Assembly: GCF_000423005.1 (NCBI RefSeq)
Contig: NZ_AUHD01000008.1
Coordinates: 62,001 to 126,000, forward strand
Origin: Gelidibacter mesophilus DSM 14095
Lineage (GTDB): Bacteria; Bacteroidota; Bacteroidia; Flavobacteriales; Flavobacteriaceae
DNA length: 64,000 nt
Direction of reading: 5' to 3'
Shown: positions 27,996 to 35,005 of the stretch, in pieces
How positions within the stretch are numbered: position 1 is the first letter of the stretch
Layout: every line of letters begins with the position of its first letter
The notes under the pieces: model-generated
Told to the model about the DNA's origin: nothing
Databases searched by the model: none
The model's input: only the letters and a program-made list of their open reading frames with translations
Made by a program: the position numbers and the translations under genes

Positions 27996-28676
27996 ATGGA
28001 ACGATTAGGGGAGATATTTGCCACTTGGTTGTATCAAAGTAGAAGGGAACTGAAACTATTATGGTTAAAGCATGGCACTTTAACTACCAACAAACTTTCT
28101 TTCTTGGTAATCTGCATTTTCGGCATCCTGCCGCTGACCTGTTATTTTTTAATTTCAAGTATCAATTACTCGATAGCACAAATTGTAGCAAGCTACATTT
28201 TCGTTTCGCTATTATTCTGTTTGTCCTTATTGCTTGTGATTACTTGGTTCAAGTCCGAGGAACTATTTAAGAATAATGTTCAGGGTTTTTCTTTCTTGCT
28301 GTTGTCCCCGTCCAGAATCGATACCGTCTTTTTTGGTTTTGACAGTAAGGATGTAGAAAACCTTCTTCGGTTGATAAATGGTTTACCTGCTGAGCAAAAG
28401 ATTGTCATCAGGGAAACCCCTAAGAACAAACAGACCGGAAACATTCGGTTTTTATTTACTTTTTTGGATCTCATTGTTCGTGGTGGCATCTTTAGGATGG
28501 ATACGAAACCCAAGGAGGCATTAAATATGCTTATCTCCGAACGTTTTACCTTTCAAAATTCCGAAATCAACTCAGGTACACTGCCTTCAAGTTACTCCAA
28601 ATGGTGCGCTGCTACCCATGATGGTACTTATGATGACGTGCGAAAGGACGTCTCAAAAGCCTTAGGTATTACTTAA
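27996..28676 (+). CDS. Conserved left-end membrane protein of unknown function (intact copy B)
   Basis: 226 aa; family not recognised. A basic amphipathic N-terminus (residues 1-32) is followed by two membrane segments (about 34-52 and 63-84) and a soluble C-terminal domain with TKPKEALNML and a conserved tail KWCAATHDGTYDDVRKDVSKALGIT. A nearly identical gene at 7,154, split by an IS, occupies the same place in the first left end. Always sitting between the terminal repeats and the HTH gene, it looks like a backbone gene of this element family rather than cargo. A role in transfer or element maintenance is inference. Confidence 0.7.
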   Translation: MERLGEIFATWLYQSRRELKLLWLKHGTLTTNKLSFLVICIFGILPLTCYFLISSINYSIAQIVASYIFVSLLFCLSLLLVITWFKSEELFKNNVQGFSFLLLSPSRIDTVFFGFDSKDVENLLRLINGLPAEQKIVIRETPKNKQTGNIRFLFTFLDLIVRGGIFRMDTKPKEALNMLISERFTFQNSEINSGTLPSSYSKWCAATHDGTYDDVRKDVSKALGIT

Positions 28677-28774
28677 CATTTACACAACTCCACTTTTTAT
28701 AAAGAAAACTTAGGGCAATCTTAAAGCAATCGTTATTTCCCTATTGTTTTTACTGCATCTATCGTCATATGTTT

Positions 28775-28803
28775 GCCCTGTACAATCAAAGTAAAGGGCC
28801 TTT
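28775..28803 (+). terminator. Conserved small hairpin upstream of the HTH gene, copy B
   Basis: GCCCT (28,775-28,779) with AGGGC (28,795-28,799), then CTTTT. Same position and loop as the hairpin at 9,367-9,396. Confidence 0.4.
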
Positions 28804-28834
28804 TACTCATTATTAATTCTTAAATAAAAAGATT

Positions 28835-29143
28835 ATGAATGAGCAAGAACATGTTGTGGAATTGTTGCAGGATATCAAAGGGCTGCTTTCCCACACAAAA
28901 AAAGTATACAACATCGATGACCTTGTCAGATATACAGGATTATCCAAAAGCAAGATCTACAAACTCTCGCAGTTAAAATTGATACCGGCGGGGAAGAACA
29001 GGCATGTACGGCAGCTTTTCTTTAACAAGGAAAAAATCGACGCCTGGCTTCTGGGAGAACCCAATCTATCGGACGAATTTCTGGAACAGCGGTTCAATGA
29101 ACAATTGCTGAACCATAAAAAATCCGGATCATGGAAGACTTGA
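28835..29143 (+). CDS. Excisionase-type helix-turn-helix protein
   Basis: 102-aa DNA-binding protein. The winged-helix/MerR-like HTH of the excisionase family is visible at about residues 22-70 (YNIDDLVRYTGLSKSKIYKLSQLKLIPAGKNRHVRQLFFNKEKIDAWL). Such proteins in Bacteroidota elements act in excision or regulate the adjoining replication genes. It overlaps the helicase gene start by 13 bp, so they are co-translated. A 46-bp stub of the same gene survives at 9,427. Confidence 0.85.
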   Translation: MNEQEHVVELLQDIKGLLSHTKKVYNIDDLVRYTGLSKSKIYKLSQLKLIPAGKNRHVRQLFFNKEKIDAWLLGEPNLSDEFLEQRFNEQLLNHKKSGSWKT

Positions 29144-30327
29144 CATACATACGGGTTGGCACCGCCTACTATAAATTGGTATATGTCCCAACTATCAGCG
29201 GAAAGTTCAACGAAACTCTTGTGCCCTGGAACATGGAAACCATCCGGCAAGATCATGGAAGGAACTTTATCGGAACGATCAAAAGATATGATGGATTTAC
29301 CTGCATTCCCAGCCACTTAAACTTTGTAAGGGAATGGCACGGATTTTATAATACCTATTCGCCCTTGCCCCATCAACCAAAAGAAGGGGAGTTTCCTTAC
29401 ACCTTAAAACTATTGGAACATATTTTTGGTGGACAGTTGAACTTGGGCCTAGATTATTTGCAGCTTTTATTTGAGCGTCCGATTCAGGTCCTGCCTATTC
29501 TCTGTTTGGTGTCCAAAGAGCGTTCTACGGGCAAGACCACCTTCCTAAAATGGCTCAAAATGTTTTTCGACAATAACATGACCTATTTGACCAACGACAG
29601 CTTCAGCAGCCAGTTCAATGCCGATTGGGCGAACAAGCTCCTGATCTGCATTGACGAGGTGCTTTTCAACAAAGAAGAACTCACCGAACGCATCAAATAC
29701 TTGAGCACGACCAATTTCAATAAGGTAGAAGCCAAAGGGAAGGATAAAAGGGAGATAGAATTTTTTGGGAAGTTCATTCTCTGCAGCAACAATGAGGACA
29801 ACTTTATAAAGATCGACAGTAACGAGACCCGTTTTTGGGTATTGAAGATCCCATCGCTTAAAAAGGAGGACACAAGGTTTTTAGACTATCTGGATGCAGA
29901 GTTGCCGGAATTCCTACATCACTTGCAACAGAGGGAACTCACCAGTCCACAATTGACCCGCATGTGGTTCACGCCAGCACAGATCAGGACCCAAGCTTTG
30001 GAAAATTTAATGTCCAACAACAGAAACCGCGTGGAAAAGGAATTAGCCAGCATTATTCTTAATGCCATGGACACCTTGGAGGAGCAAGCGATACAATTAT
30101 GCCCATTGGATGCCCTTAACCTATTAAATCGGACCCGGATCAGGACAGATCTTACCCAGTTGCGGCATATCTTAAAAAAGGACTGGAAATTGACCAATCA
30201 GGATAATTCCATGGGCTATAAAAAATTAATGATCTGGCAGGAGGGCGGAATGGGGTTTACCGATGCTAAAGGAAGGTATTATTCAATAGAAAAAGATTTT
30301 TTATTAAAACGCTTTGGAGAGGATTAG
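29131..30327 (+). CDS. Primase-helicase family protein (DUF5906-like, SF3-type ATPase)
   Basis: 398 aa. The Walker A region is KERSTGKTTFLKWLKMFF near residues 130-147; a Walker B-like strand LLICIDEVLFNKEEL follows at about 171-185, and the sensor-1 asparagine lies in KFILCSNNEDNFIKI. This matches the virus/plasmid primase-helicase group. It probably unwinds the excised circular form during replication. It overlaps the HTH gene and is followed by an iteron-bearing spacer and the primase. Confidence 0.85.
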   Translation: MEDLTYIRVGTAYYKLVYVPTISGKFNETLVPWNMETIRQDHGRNFIGTIKRYDGFTCIPSHLNFVREWHGFYNTYSPLPHQPKEGEFPYTLKLLEHIFGGQLNLGLDYLQLLFERPIQVLPILCLVSKERSTGKTTFLKWLKMFFDNNMTYLTNDSFSSQFNADWANKLLICIDEVLFNKEELTERIKYLSTTNFNKVEAKGKDKREIEFFGKFILCSNNEDNFIKIDSNETRFWVLKIPSLKKEDTRFLDYLDAELPEFLHHLQQRELTSPQLTRMWFTPAQIRTQALENLMSNNRNRVEKELASIILNAMDTLEEQAIQLCPLDALNLLNRTRIRTDLTQLRHILKKDWKLTNQDNSMGYKKLMIWQEGGMGFTDAKGRYYSIEKDFLLKRFGED

Positions 30328-30592
30328 AAAAAATGATATCGTGATTCGATGACAAGGGACTCCAATGTTTGTGGGTGATAGAAACAGTTTTCATCATTTT
30401 CGACAGTATGTGCCGATGTAGAGAGAAAACACCTTGCATATTATGTTTTATTTTGATGAAACGATGACAGATAGTGATTAAGCCCAGTAAATATAAGGGA
30501 TTAGGTTGTCATCGTTTTGTCATCATTTTGTCATCAAAAAAAAACTAAGCTTTAAATGGGTTGTAAATACTGGGTTTAAAACAAACTGGCTG
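30328..30592. promoter_or_regulatory. Candidate replication origin or oriT region with iteron-like repeats
   Basis: A 265-bp gap in an otherwise packed operon. It contains three head-to-tail 11-bp repeats TTGTCATC[G/A]TT (30,506-30,516, 30,517-30,527, 30,528-30,538; the last ends AAA) and two inverted copies of the core (GATGACAA at 30,348-30,355; AACGATGACAG at 30,460-30,470). Position between helicase and primase genes suits an origin; oriT is an alternative. Confidence 0.5.
30506..30538. repeat. Three tandem 11-bp iterons
   Basis: TTGTCATCGTT, TTGTCATCATT, TTGTCATCAAA in perfect 11-bp phase, roughly one helical turn each, immediately upstream of the primase gene. Confidence 0.7.
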
Positions 30593-31447
30593 ATGAAAAG
30601 AAAAATAAACTGTGAAAGAGCCCGAGCTTTTCCCATCGGAAGGGCGCTGGCAAAACTCGGGCACTTTCCCCAAAAGACAGCGGAAAAAGAAGCTTGGTTT
30701 CTGAGTCCTTTCAGGTCAGAAACCCAAGCCTCTTTTAAAGTTTCCAAAACCAGCAACCGATGGTATGACCATGGCGAAGGGAGTGGAGGCAATGTGATTG
30801 ATTTGGTCTTTAGGATTTTGAAATGTCCTGTGAAGGAAGCTCTGGCGTATTTGAATCAAGATTGGCCTTCTTTTTCTTTTCATCAGCAACCAGATTTTAG
30901 TCAAAATCAAACAGGAATCAGCATTACCAAAATACAGGACATCATCCATCCCGCACTGATCCAGTATTTGAACCTGAGAGGGATTCCATTACCTATTGCG
31001 AAGGTCTATTGCCATGAAGTGTGGTACAGTTTTAAGAACTCTAAGTTTTTTACGATTGGGTTACGGAACGACAACGGTGGATGGGAATTGCGCAATAGGA
31101 TTTTCAAGAATGGATGTAGCCCTAAATCCTATACCTATCTCCGAAACAACAATAAGCAGCTGATCGTTTTGGAAGGGATGTTTGATTTGTTATCGCTGGC
31201 CGTCTTAAACGAAAATTTGATAAAGGTTTCAGATGTTTTGGTTTTGAATTCCGTTGCGTTTGTCAAAGATGTTGAAGTGCATTTTTCAAACTATGAAGTG
31301 ATTGGTCTCTATTTAGATCATGATGAAGCAGGAAGAAATATCACCCTTTATTTAACAAATAAATATCGCCATGTCCTGGATAAAAGTGATGGTTATAAAA
31401 ACCATAAGGATTTAAACGATTTTTTGTGCCATGAGAGAAAAGGATGA
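30593..31447 (+). CDS. Toprim-domain DNA primase of the mobile element
   Basis: 284 aa from the ATG at 30,593. A longer frame from 30,506 is rejected because its first codons are just the iterons. The N-terminal part resembles the CHC2 primase zinc-ribbon fold but without its cysteines (WFLSPFRSETQASFKVSKTSNRWYDHGEGSGGNVIDLVFR). The Toprim part shows LIVLEGMFDLLSLAV (glutamate), then LYLDHDEAGRNIT (DxD). It would prime replication of the excised element. It overlaps mobC by 17 bp. Confidence 0.85.
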   Translation: MKRKINCERARAFPIGRALAKLGHFPQKTAEKEAWFLSPFRSETQASFKVSKTSNRWYDHGEGSGGNVIDLVFRILKCPVKEALAYLNQDWPSFSFHQQPDFSQNQTGISITKIQDIIHPALIQYLNLRGIPLPIAKVYCHEVWYSFKNSKFFTIGLRNDNGGWELRNRIFKNGCSPKSYTYLRNNNKQLIVLEGMFDLLSLAVLNENLIKVSDVLVLNSVAFVKDVEVHFSNYEVIGLYLDHDEAGRNITLYLTNKYRHVLDKSDGYKNHKDLNDFLCHERKG

Positions 31448-31940
31448 GATTGAACGAAAAAGGGAGCAGCAGTATCTAAAGATTCCTGCCCATTTGCTCA
31501 AACATTCTGAAAGTGTGGAATTGGATCTGGAAGAGGATGCCAATGGAATGGAAATTATTCTGGGTAGGAATTCGAGATGTGTGTCTGTGGCCACATTCTC
31601 GTTTGCTCCCGAAGGTCGCAAAGAAAAAAAACGGGTGTTTAAGGGGAAAAGTGATCTGGTCAAGTTCAGATGTTCCATCTACGAAAAGAAGCTCTTGACA
31701 ATTAAGGCATCGTCTTCAGGATTGAGCCTAAGCGAGTATATCCGGCGTGCCGTATTCGATAAGGAAATTACGGAACGTTTTAGCGAGGAACACATCAAAC
31801 TTTATAAAATGATGATCAAATACCATAATAATTTTAAGGCTATTGGGAACATGTACAGAAAACGGAATCCCAAACTGACCGAATCGGTATATGCCCTGGC
31901 CAATGAAATCAAGGCACATCTCAAAAAATTTCAATCATGA
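31431..31940 (+). CDS. mobC: MobC-like relaxosome accessory protein
   Basis: 169 aa. The central segment VKFRCSIYEKKLLTIKASSSGLSLSEYIRRAVFDKEI (about 83-120) is a ribbon-helix-helix pattern of MobC proteins, which bind oriT and help the relaxase. The N-terminal 80 residues are charged and element-specific. It overlaps the primase upstream and shares an ATGA start/stop overlap with the relaxase, a classic mob operon arrangement. Confidence 0.85.
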   Translation: MREKDEIERKREQQYLKIPAHLLKHSESVELDLEEDANGMEIILGRNSRCVSVATFSFAPEGRKEKKRVFKGKSDLVKFRCSIYEKKLLTIKASSSGLSLSEYIRRAVFDKEITERFSEEHIKLYKMMIKYHNNFKAIGNMYRKRNPKLTESVYALANEIKAHLKKFQS

Positions 31941-32794
31941 TAGGAAAGGGCAAAAGCATATCACACACCCGGGCATCGATGGCCTATGGCTGGAACCAGG
32001 AAAAGGATGCCGAGATCGTGCTCAAGGAATTTTTGCATGGCGATTCCCCAGCGGAAATCACCAGAGAATTCAAAATGATCCAGGATCTTAATCATAACTG
32101 TACCAAGAACACCCTGTCCTTTATCCTGAGCCCCACAATAGATGATGGCAGAAAACTGGATAAAAGCAAACTGCAGGATATTGCCAAACGGTTCATCCAC
32201 GAGATGAAACTCGGCGAGCGTCAGGCCATCGCCTTTGTGCATAAGGACAAAGAACATAAGCACATCCATTTATATGTCAACCGTATTAATTTTAGGGGCG
32301 TCGCCTACAATGACAGTTTTATAGGGAAACGGAGCCAGTTGGCGGCAGAAAAAGTCGCCGAAAAGATGGGGCTTACCACCGTCAAACAGGTGCAATTTGA
32401 AAAGGAATTGAACCTAAAGGAAATCCGCACCGAGATCAAGCGCAGACATGACCTTACCATGACCCAGTTTAAACCGAAATCCTTTGATGCCTACATAAAA
32501 GATATGGAAACCAATGGCGTAAAAGTGATCCCAACCATAAATAAGCAAAACAATCTACAAGGCTTTCGGTTTCAGTTTGATGGGCACAATTTAAAGGGTA
32601 GTGAAGTCCACCGCAACATGTCCATAGGCAATATCGGCAAACAAATGGGCGGTATTGAAATAGCCAAGAATTTAAAGAATAATACGGTGGGAGTGAAGTT
32701 TGCTGGAAACACGGTAGGATTGGCGCCCAAACTGGCATTCAAACTGACCAAATTCTTAATCAAGAAAACCATACAACAGGGACTGTCCTATTAA
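31937..32794 (+). CDS. Relaxase / mobilisation nuclease
   Basis: 285-aa MobA/VirD2-type relaxase. The metal-binding histidine triad is visible as KEHKHIHLYVNRINFRG near 112-128, and an early serine/threonine/tyrosine-rich block (SISHTRASMAYGWN) lies near the N-terminus. It would nick oriT and pilot the strand into a recipient using another element's conjugation apparatus. Length is short but ordinary for Bacteroidota mobilisable elements. The gene follows mobC with a 4-bp overlap. Confidence 0.9.
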   Translation: MIGKGKSISHTRASMAYGWNQEKDAEIVLKEFLHGDSPAEITREFKMIQDLNHNCTKNTLSFILSPTIDDGRKLDKSKLQDIAKRFIHEMKLGERQAIAFVHKDKEHKHIHLYVNRINFRGVAYNDSFIGKRSQLAAEKVAEKMGLTTVKQVQFEKELNLKEIRTEIKRRHDLTMTQFKPKSFDAYIKDMETNGVKVIPTINKQNNLQGFRFQFDGHNLKGSEVHRNMSIGNIGKQMGGIEIAKNLKNNTVGVKFAGNTVGLAPKLAFKLTKFLIKKTIQQGLSY

Positions 32795-32805
32795 ATAAAA
32801 CGATC

Positions 32806-33129
32806 ATGACAAAACTTGAAGAATTTACCGCGCTTTTGGTCAATGAGACCACCGACTTTAAAAACAGCTTGGAAAAGTTGGAGAAACTTAATGAGCAATT
32901 AAAAGAGACAAAAATTAAGATGGACATTATGGAATATAAAACGCTTATCCAATCCCATCAAGAGCAATTGATCTCCAACATTAAAGCGATTGAGCGTTTT
33001 GAAAATCATTTTAACACTACAATTAAGCAGGCCAAAATTTATCCAAATTGGGCGGTGGTGGTGTTTATGGTGAGTTTGGTTCTGGGAGGTGGGGCGGTGG
33101 TGTTTTTGGTGATAAGTTATTTAAGGTAA
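32806..33129 (+). CDS. Small coiled-coil membrane protein of the mob operon
   Basis: 107 aa, family not recognised. Residues about 5-75 are a heptad-like charged helix (LEKLEKLNEQLKETKIKMDIME), and residues 82-104 are one membrane segment ending ISYLR. It starts 11 bp after the relaxase, so it belongs to the mobilisation operon; similarly placed small membrane proteins often accompany relaxases, though the role is unknown. Confidence 0.7.
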   Translation: MTKLEEFTALLVNETTDFKNSLEKLEKLNEQLKETKIKMDIMEYKTLIQSHQEQLISNIKAIERFENHFNTTIKQAKIYPNWAVVVFMVSLVLGGGAVVFLVISYLR

Positions 33130-33164
33130 TATATTTATTTTTAAAATGTGTACTTATTTTAAAT

Positions 33165-33189
33165 AAAAAAGTCCCACCGAAGCAGGACT
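33165..33189 (-). terminator. Rho-independent terminator of the tracrRNA-like gene
   Basis: 8-bp stem (two wobble pairs) with a TTCG tetraloop and a T6 tail on the minus strand. Confidence 0.75.
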
Positions 33190-33250
33190 AAAGATTTTCA
33201 TCTACGGCATATAGCCTTATTGTGATAAGATTAAAGATTAGAAGTTTTAA
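33165..33250 (-). ncRNA. Type II-C tracrRNA-like gene
   Basis: Minus-strand reading gives an anti-repeat ending CTTATCACAAT, then the nexus AAGGCTATATGCC (GGC/GCC stem), a small AGAT-GAAA-ATCT hairpin, and a terminator AGTCCTGC-TTCG-GTGGGACT followed by six T. This order (anti-repeat, AAGGC nexus, hairpin, UUCG-capped terminator) is that of type II tracrRNAs. A promoter fits immediately upstream. Pairing rules predict a cognate CRISPR repeat beginning GTTGTGATAAG; no array with that repeat is seen. The gene is divergent from the Cas9 fragment that starts at 33,354. Confidence 0.7.
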
Positions 33251-33257
33251 TCTGATT

Positions 33258-33288
33258 CAAATATAGCAAAATATTTCAAATATAACAA
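33258..33288 (-). promoter_or_regulatory. Promoter of the tracrRNA-like gene
   Basis: On the minus strand TTG at 33,288-33,286, 20-bp spacer, TATATTTG at 33,265-33,258; a second TATATTTG lies at 33,284-33,277. Start of transcription near 33,250 gives an RNA of about 85 nt. Confidence 0.5.
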
Positions 33289-33353
33289 TGCGGATTCCCG
33301 CACGGTAGATTCAAGTTAATTTGTATCTTGAAACTGTTGAAAATTAAAACATC

Positions 33354-33890
33354 ATGGCAAAAATATTAGGATTGGATTTAGGGACTAACTCGATTGGATG
33401 GGCTATTGTGGAAAAGGAGAGAGATGAAAAAGAGTTTACGTTAATTGATAAAGGTGTAAGAATATTTTCCGAAGGTGTAAATCTGGAGCCTAAAACAAGT
33501 AGCGAAAGTTCAAAAGCAGCGCAGCGTACGGGTTATAGGAGCGGAAGAAAATTAAAATATAGAAGAAAATTAAGAAAACTTGAGCTTTTAAAGGTGCTGT
33601 CGGACAGTGTTTTATGTCCGATATTAACGGATGATGAGCTTAATCTTTGGCGCTATAAAAAAATATATCCTACAAATGATGATTTTAGATTGTGGTTAAG
33701 TACGGATAATCAAGATGATAAAATAGAGCGAAAGGAACAGAAGAAAAATCCTTACGTTTTTCGATTCAAGGCTTCAACACAAAAACTTGATTTAAACAAA
33801 ACAAGTGATAGACATGAATTAGGTAGAGCTTTATATCATTACAAGTTGCTCATTAGAGGTCGTGATAGAACATTTGTTTGTGAAGAATAG
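33354..33890 (+). pseudogene. cas9: N-terminal fragment of a type II-C Cas9
   Basis: 178-codon frame with the RuvC-I motif ILGLDLGTNSIGWAIVEKE (catalytic Asp at residue 8) and an arginine-rich bridge helix (AAQRTGYRSGRKLKYRRKLRKLELLKVL), then the start of the recognition lobe up to LGRALYH. Intact II-C Cas9 proteins continue IAQRRGF at that point; here a roughly 5-nt offset followed by GTTGCTCAT-TAG-AGG looks like a decayed version of that block, and the frame instead runs off to TAG at 33,890. HNH, RuvC-II and RuvC-III are absent. Full Cas9 is 1,000-1,500 aa. No cas1/cas2 nearby. Most likely a pseudogene, but the retained frame and tracrRNA leave open residual expression. Confidence 0.85.
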
Positions 33891-34201
33891 TGTTTTTTTT
33901 AGCATATTTAGTCATTAGGTTATGGTGGAATTCGCTAAGTAACAATGGGAGGGAACTTTAAATATATAAAATTCGGTTTGTAATATGCTGAAAACCTGTA
34001 AGATTTTTATGGCAACAGCTCAATCCTTTTGATGGTAAATCTAAAACATACTATCAAAACAGGTCTTCTAATCCGAGTTTTCAAATTATAATTAATGTAA
34101 TTTTTCCATTTTATTAGTGAGTTTTAAAAAGAATAATCTATTTTTACCATTCGTGTAACGATAGACCCCATTATTTAGGGTCTATTGAAACGTAAAAGGT
34201 A
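33891..34201. other. Spacer after the Cas9 fragment
   Basis: About 310 bp. The first bases look like decayed Cas9 sequence. One frame near 33,988-34,110 reads KPVRFLWQQLNPFDGKSKTY without a start codon and is not recognised. The inverted repeat at 34,161-34,185 belongs to the abiE promoter. No CRISPR repeats are seen. Confidence 0.4.
34161..34185. promoter_or_regulatory. Inverted repeat operator upstream of abiEi
   Basis: ATAGACCC (34,161-34,168) and GGGTCTAT (34,178-34,185) form a perfect 8-bp inverted repeat with a 9-bp centre, ending 16 bp before the abiEi ATG. AbiEi proteins are known to repress their own promoter by binding inverted repeats. Confidence 0.55.
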
Positions 34202-35005
34202 ATGGCAAAAGGGACATACATATCAGAAAGTCTAAACGAAGATCAAATGGCTTTATTAAAGTATTTGGATGATTATGAACTCCTTTATTTTAATCTGAAG
34301 GACTTGACTTCACAATTGCCTAAACATCTAGCTAACAATATAAACGAGTTGGTAGAAAATTTATACCAAAAGGGCATGTTAAACCGTATAGAACGCGGCG
34401 TATATGCTAAGCCCAATTACAACAATATAAATGTACTGGCCACCTATATAAGCTCAAATAGTGCCATTGCCTATTGGACAGCGTTGCACTATCATGGTTT
34501 GACAGAACGTTTCCCTAACACCTTATTCCTTAAAACTACCCAACGAAAAAGAGATACACAAATATTGGGTTCTACTGTAAAATTTGTTACTGTAAAAGAA
34601 GACAAGAACATAGGAGTGATTCAGAAAGGGTATGGAGATGACAGTTTTAATATCACCGATATAGAAATGACCTTGGTTGATTGCTTTGACCAACCTCGTT
34701 ACGCTGGCGATTTTGCTGATGTCATAAAAGCGGTTGCTAATGCCAAGTTAACAAACAACAAATTAATAGCCTACACCAAGGCTTATGATAACATAGCGTT
34801 GACAAAACGTATGGGCTATTTGACAACATTATTTCATAATGATAAGTTGCAGAGTTTTATCAAGTATGCCAAAACACAAGTCAACCAAAAGTATAATTTA
34901 ATGGATGCCGGCGGATTGCAACAAGGAGAATTTATAAGTGAATGGAAACTGCGATTAAACACTAGCAAAGAAGATTTATTGCAAATGGCGCAAACCGAGT
35001 ATTAA
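34202..35005 (+). CDS. abiEi: AbiEi-type antitoxin / transcriptional regulator
   Basis: 267-aa cytosolic antitoxin. The N-terminal winged helix (about residues 15-75: LLKYLDDYELLYFNLKDLTSQLPKH ... LNRIERGVYAKP) binds DNA; the rest has the AbiEi C-terminal fold with YISSNSAIAYWTALHYHGLTE and EMTLVDCFDQPRYAG. It represses the operon and counters the AbiEii nucleotidyltransferase in a type IV toxin-antitoxin system. The stop codon abuts the ATG of abiEii. A perfect inverted repeat sits just upstream of the start. Confidence 0.92.
   Translation: MAKGTYISESLNEDQMALLKYLDDYELLYFNLKDLTSQLPKHLANNINELVENLYQKGMLNRIERGVYAKPNYNNINVLATYISSNSAIAYWTALHYHGLTERFPNTLFLKTTQRKRDTQILGSTVKFVTVKEDKNIGVIQKGYGDDSFNITDIEMTLVDCFDQPRYAGDFADVIKAVANAKLTNNKLIAYTKAYDNIALTKRMGYLTTLFHNDKLQSFIKYAKTQVNQKYNLMDAGGLQQGEFISEWKLRLNTSKEDLLQMAQTEY

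Noticed and set aside
30506-30592. N-terminal extension of the primase
   Set aside because: The extra codons are translations of the 11-bp iterons and have no match to primase sequence patterns.
28835-33129. Self-transmissible conjugative element
   Set aside because: Relaxase and MobC are present but no coupling protein, TraG/VirB4-like ATPase or other secretion genes are seen anywhere in the island.
33165-33189. Terminator for the mob operon on the plus strand
   Set aside because: The T run lies only on the minus-strand side; on the plus strand the hairpin is followed by TAAAG, so it suits the divergent tracrRNA-like transcript.
33354-33890. A compact functional Cas9 or IscB-like nuclease
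   Set aside because: Only RuvC-I and the bridge helix are present; there is no HNH or other RuvC part and the sequence past codon 165 looks like decayed Cas9, so it cannot be a nuclease on its own.
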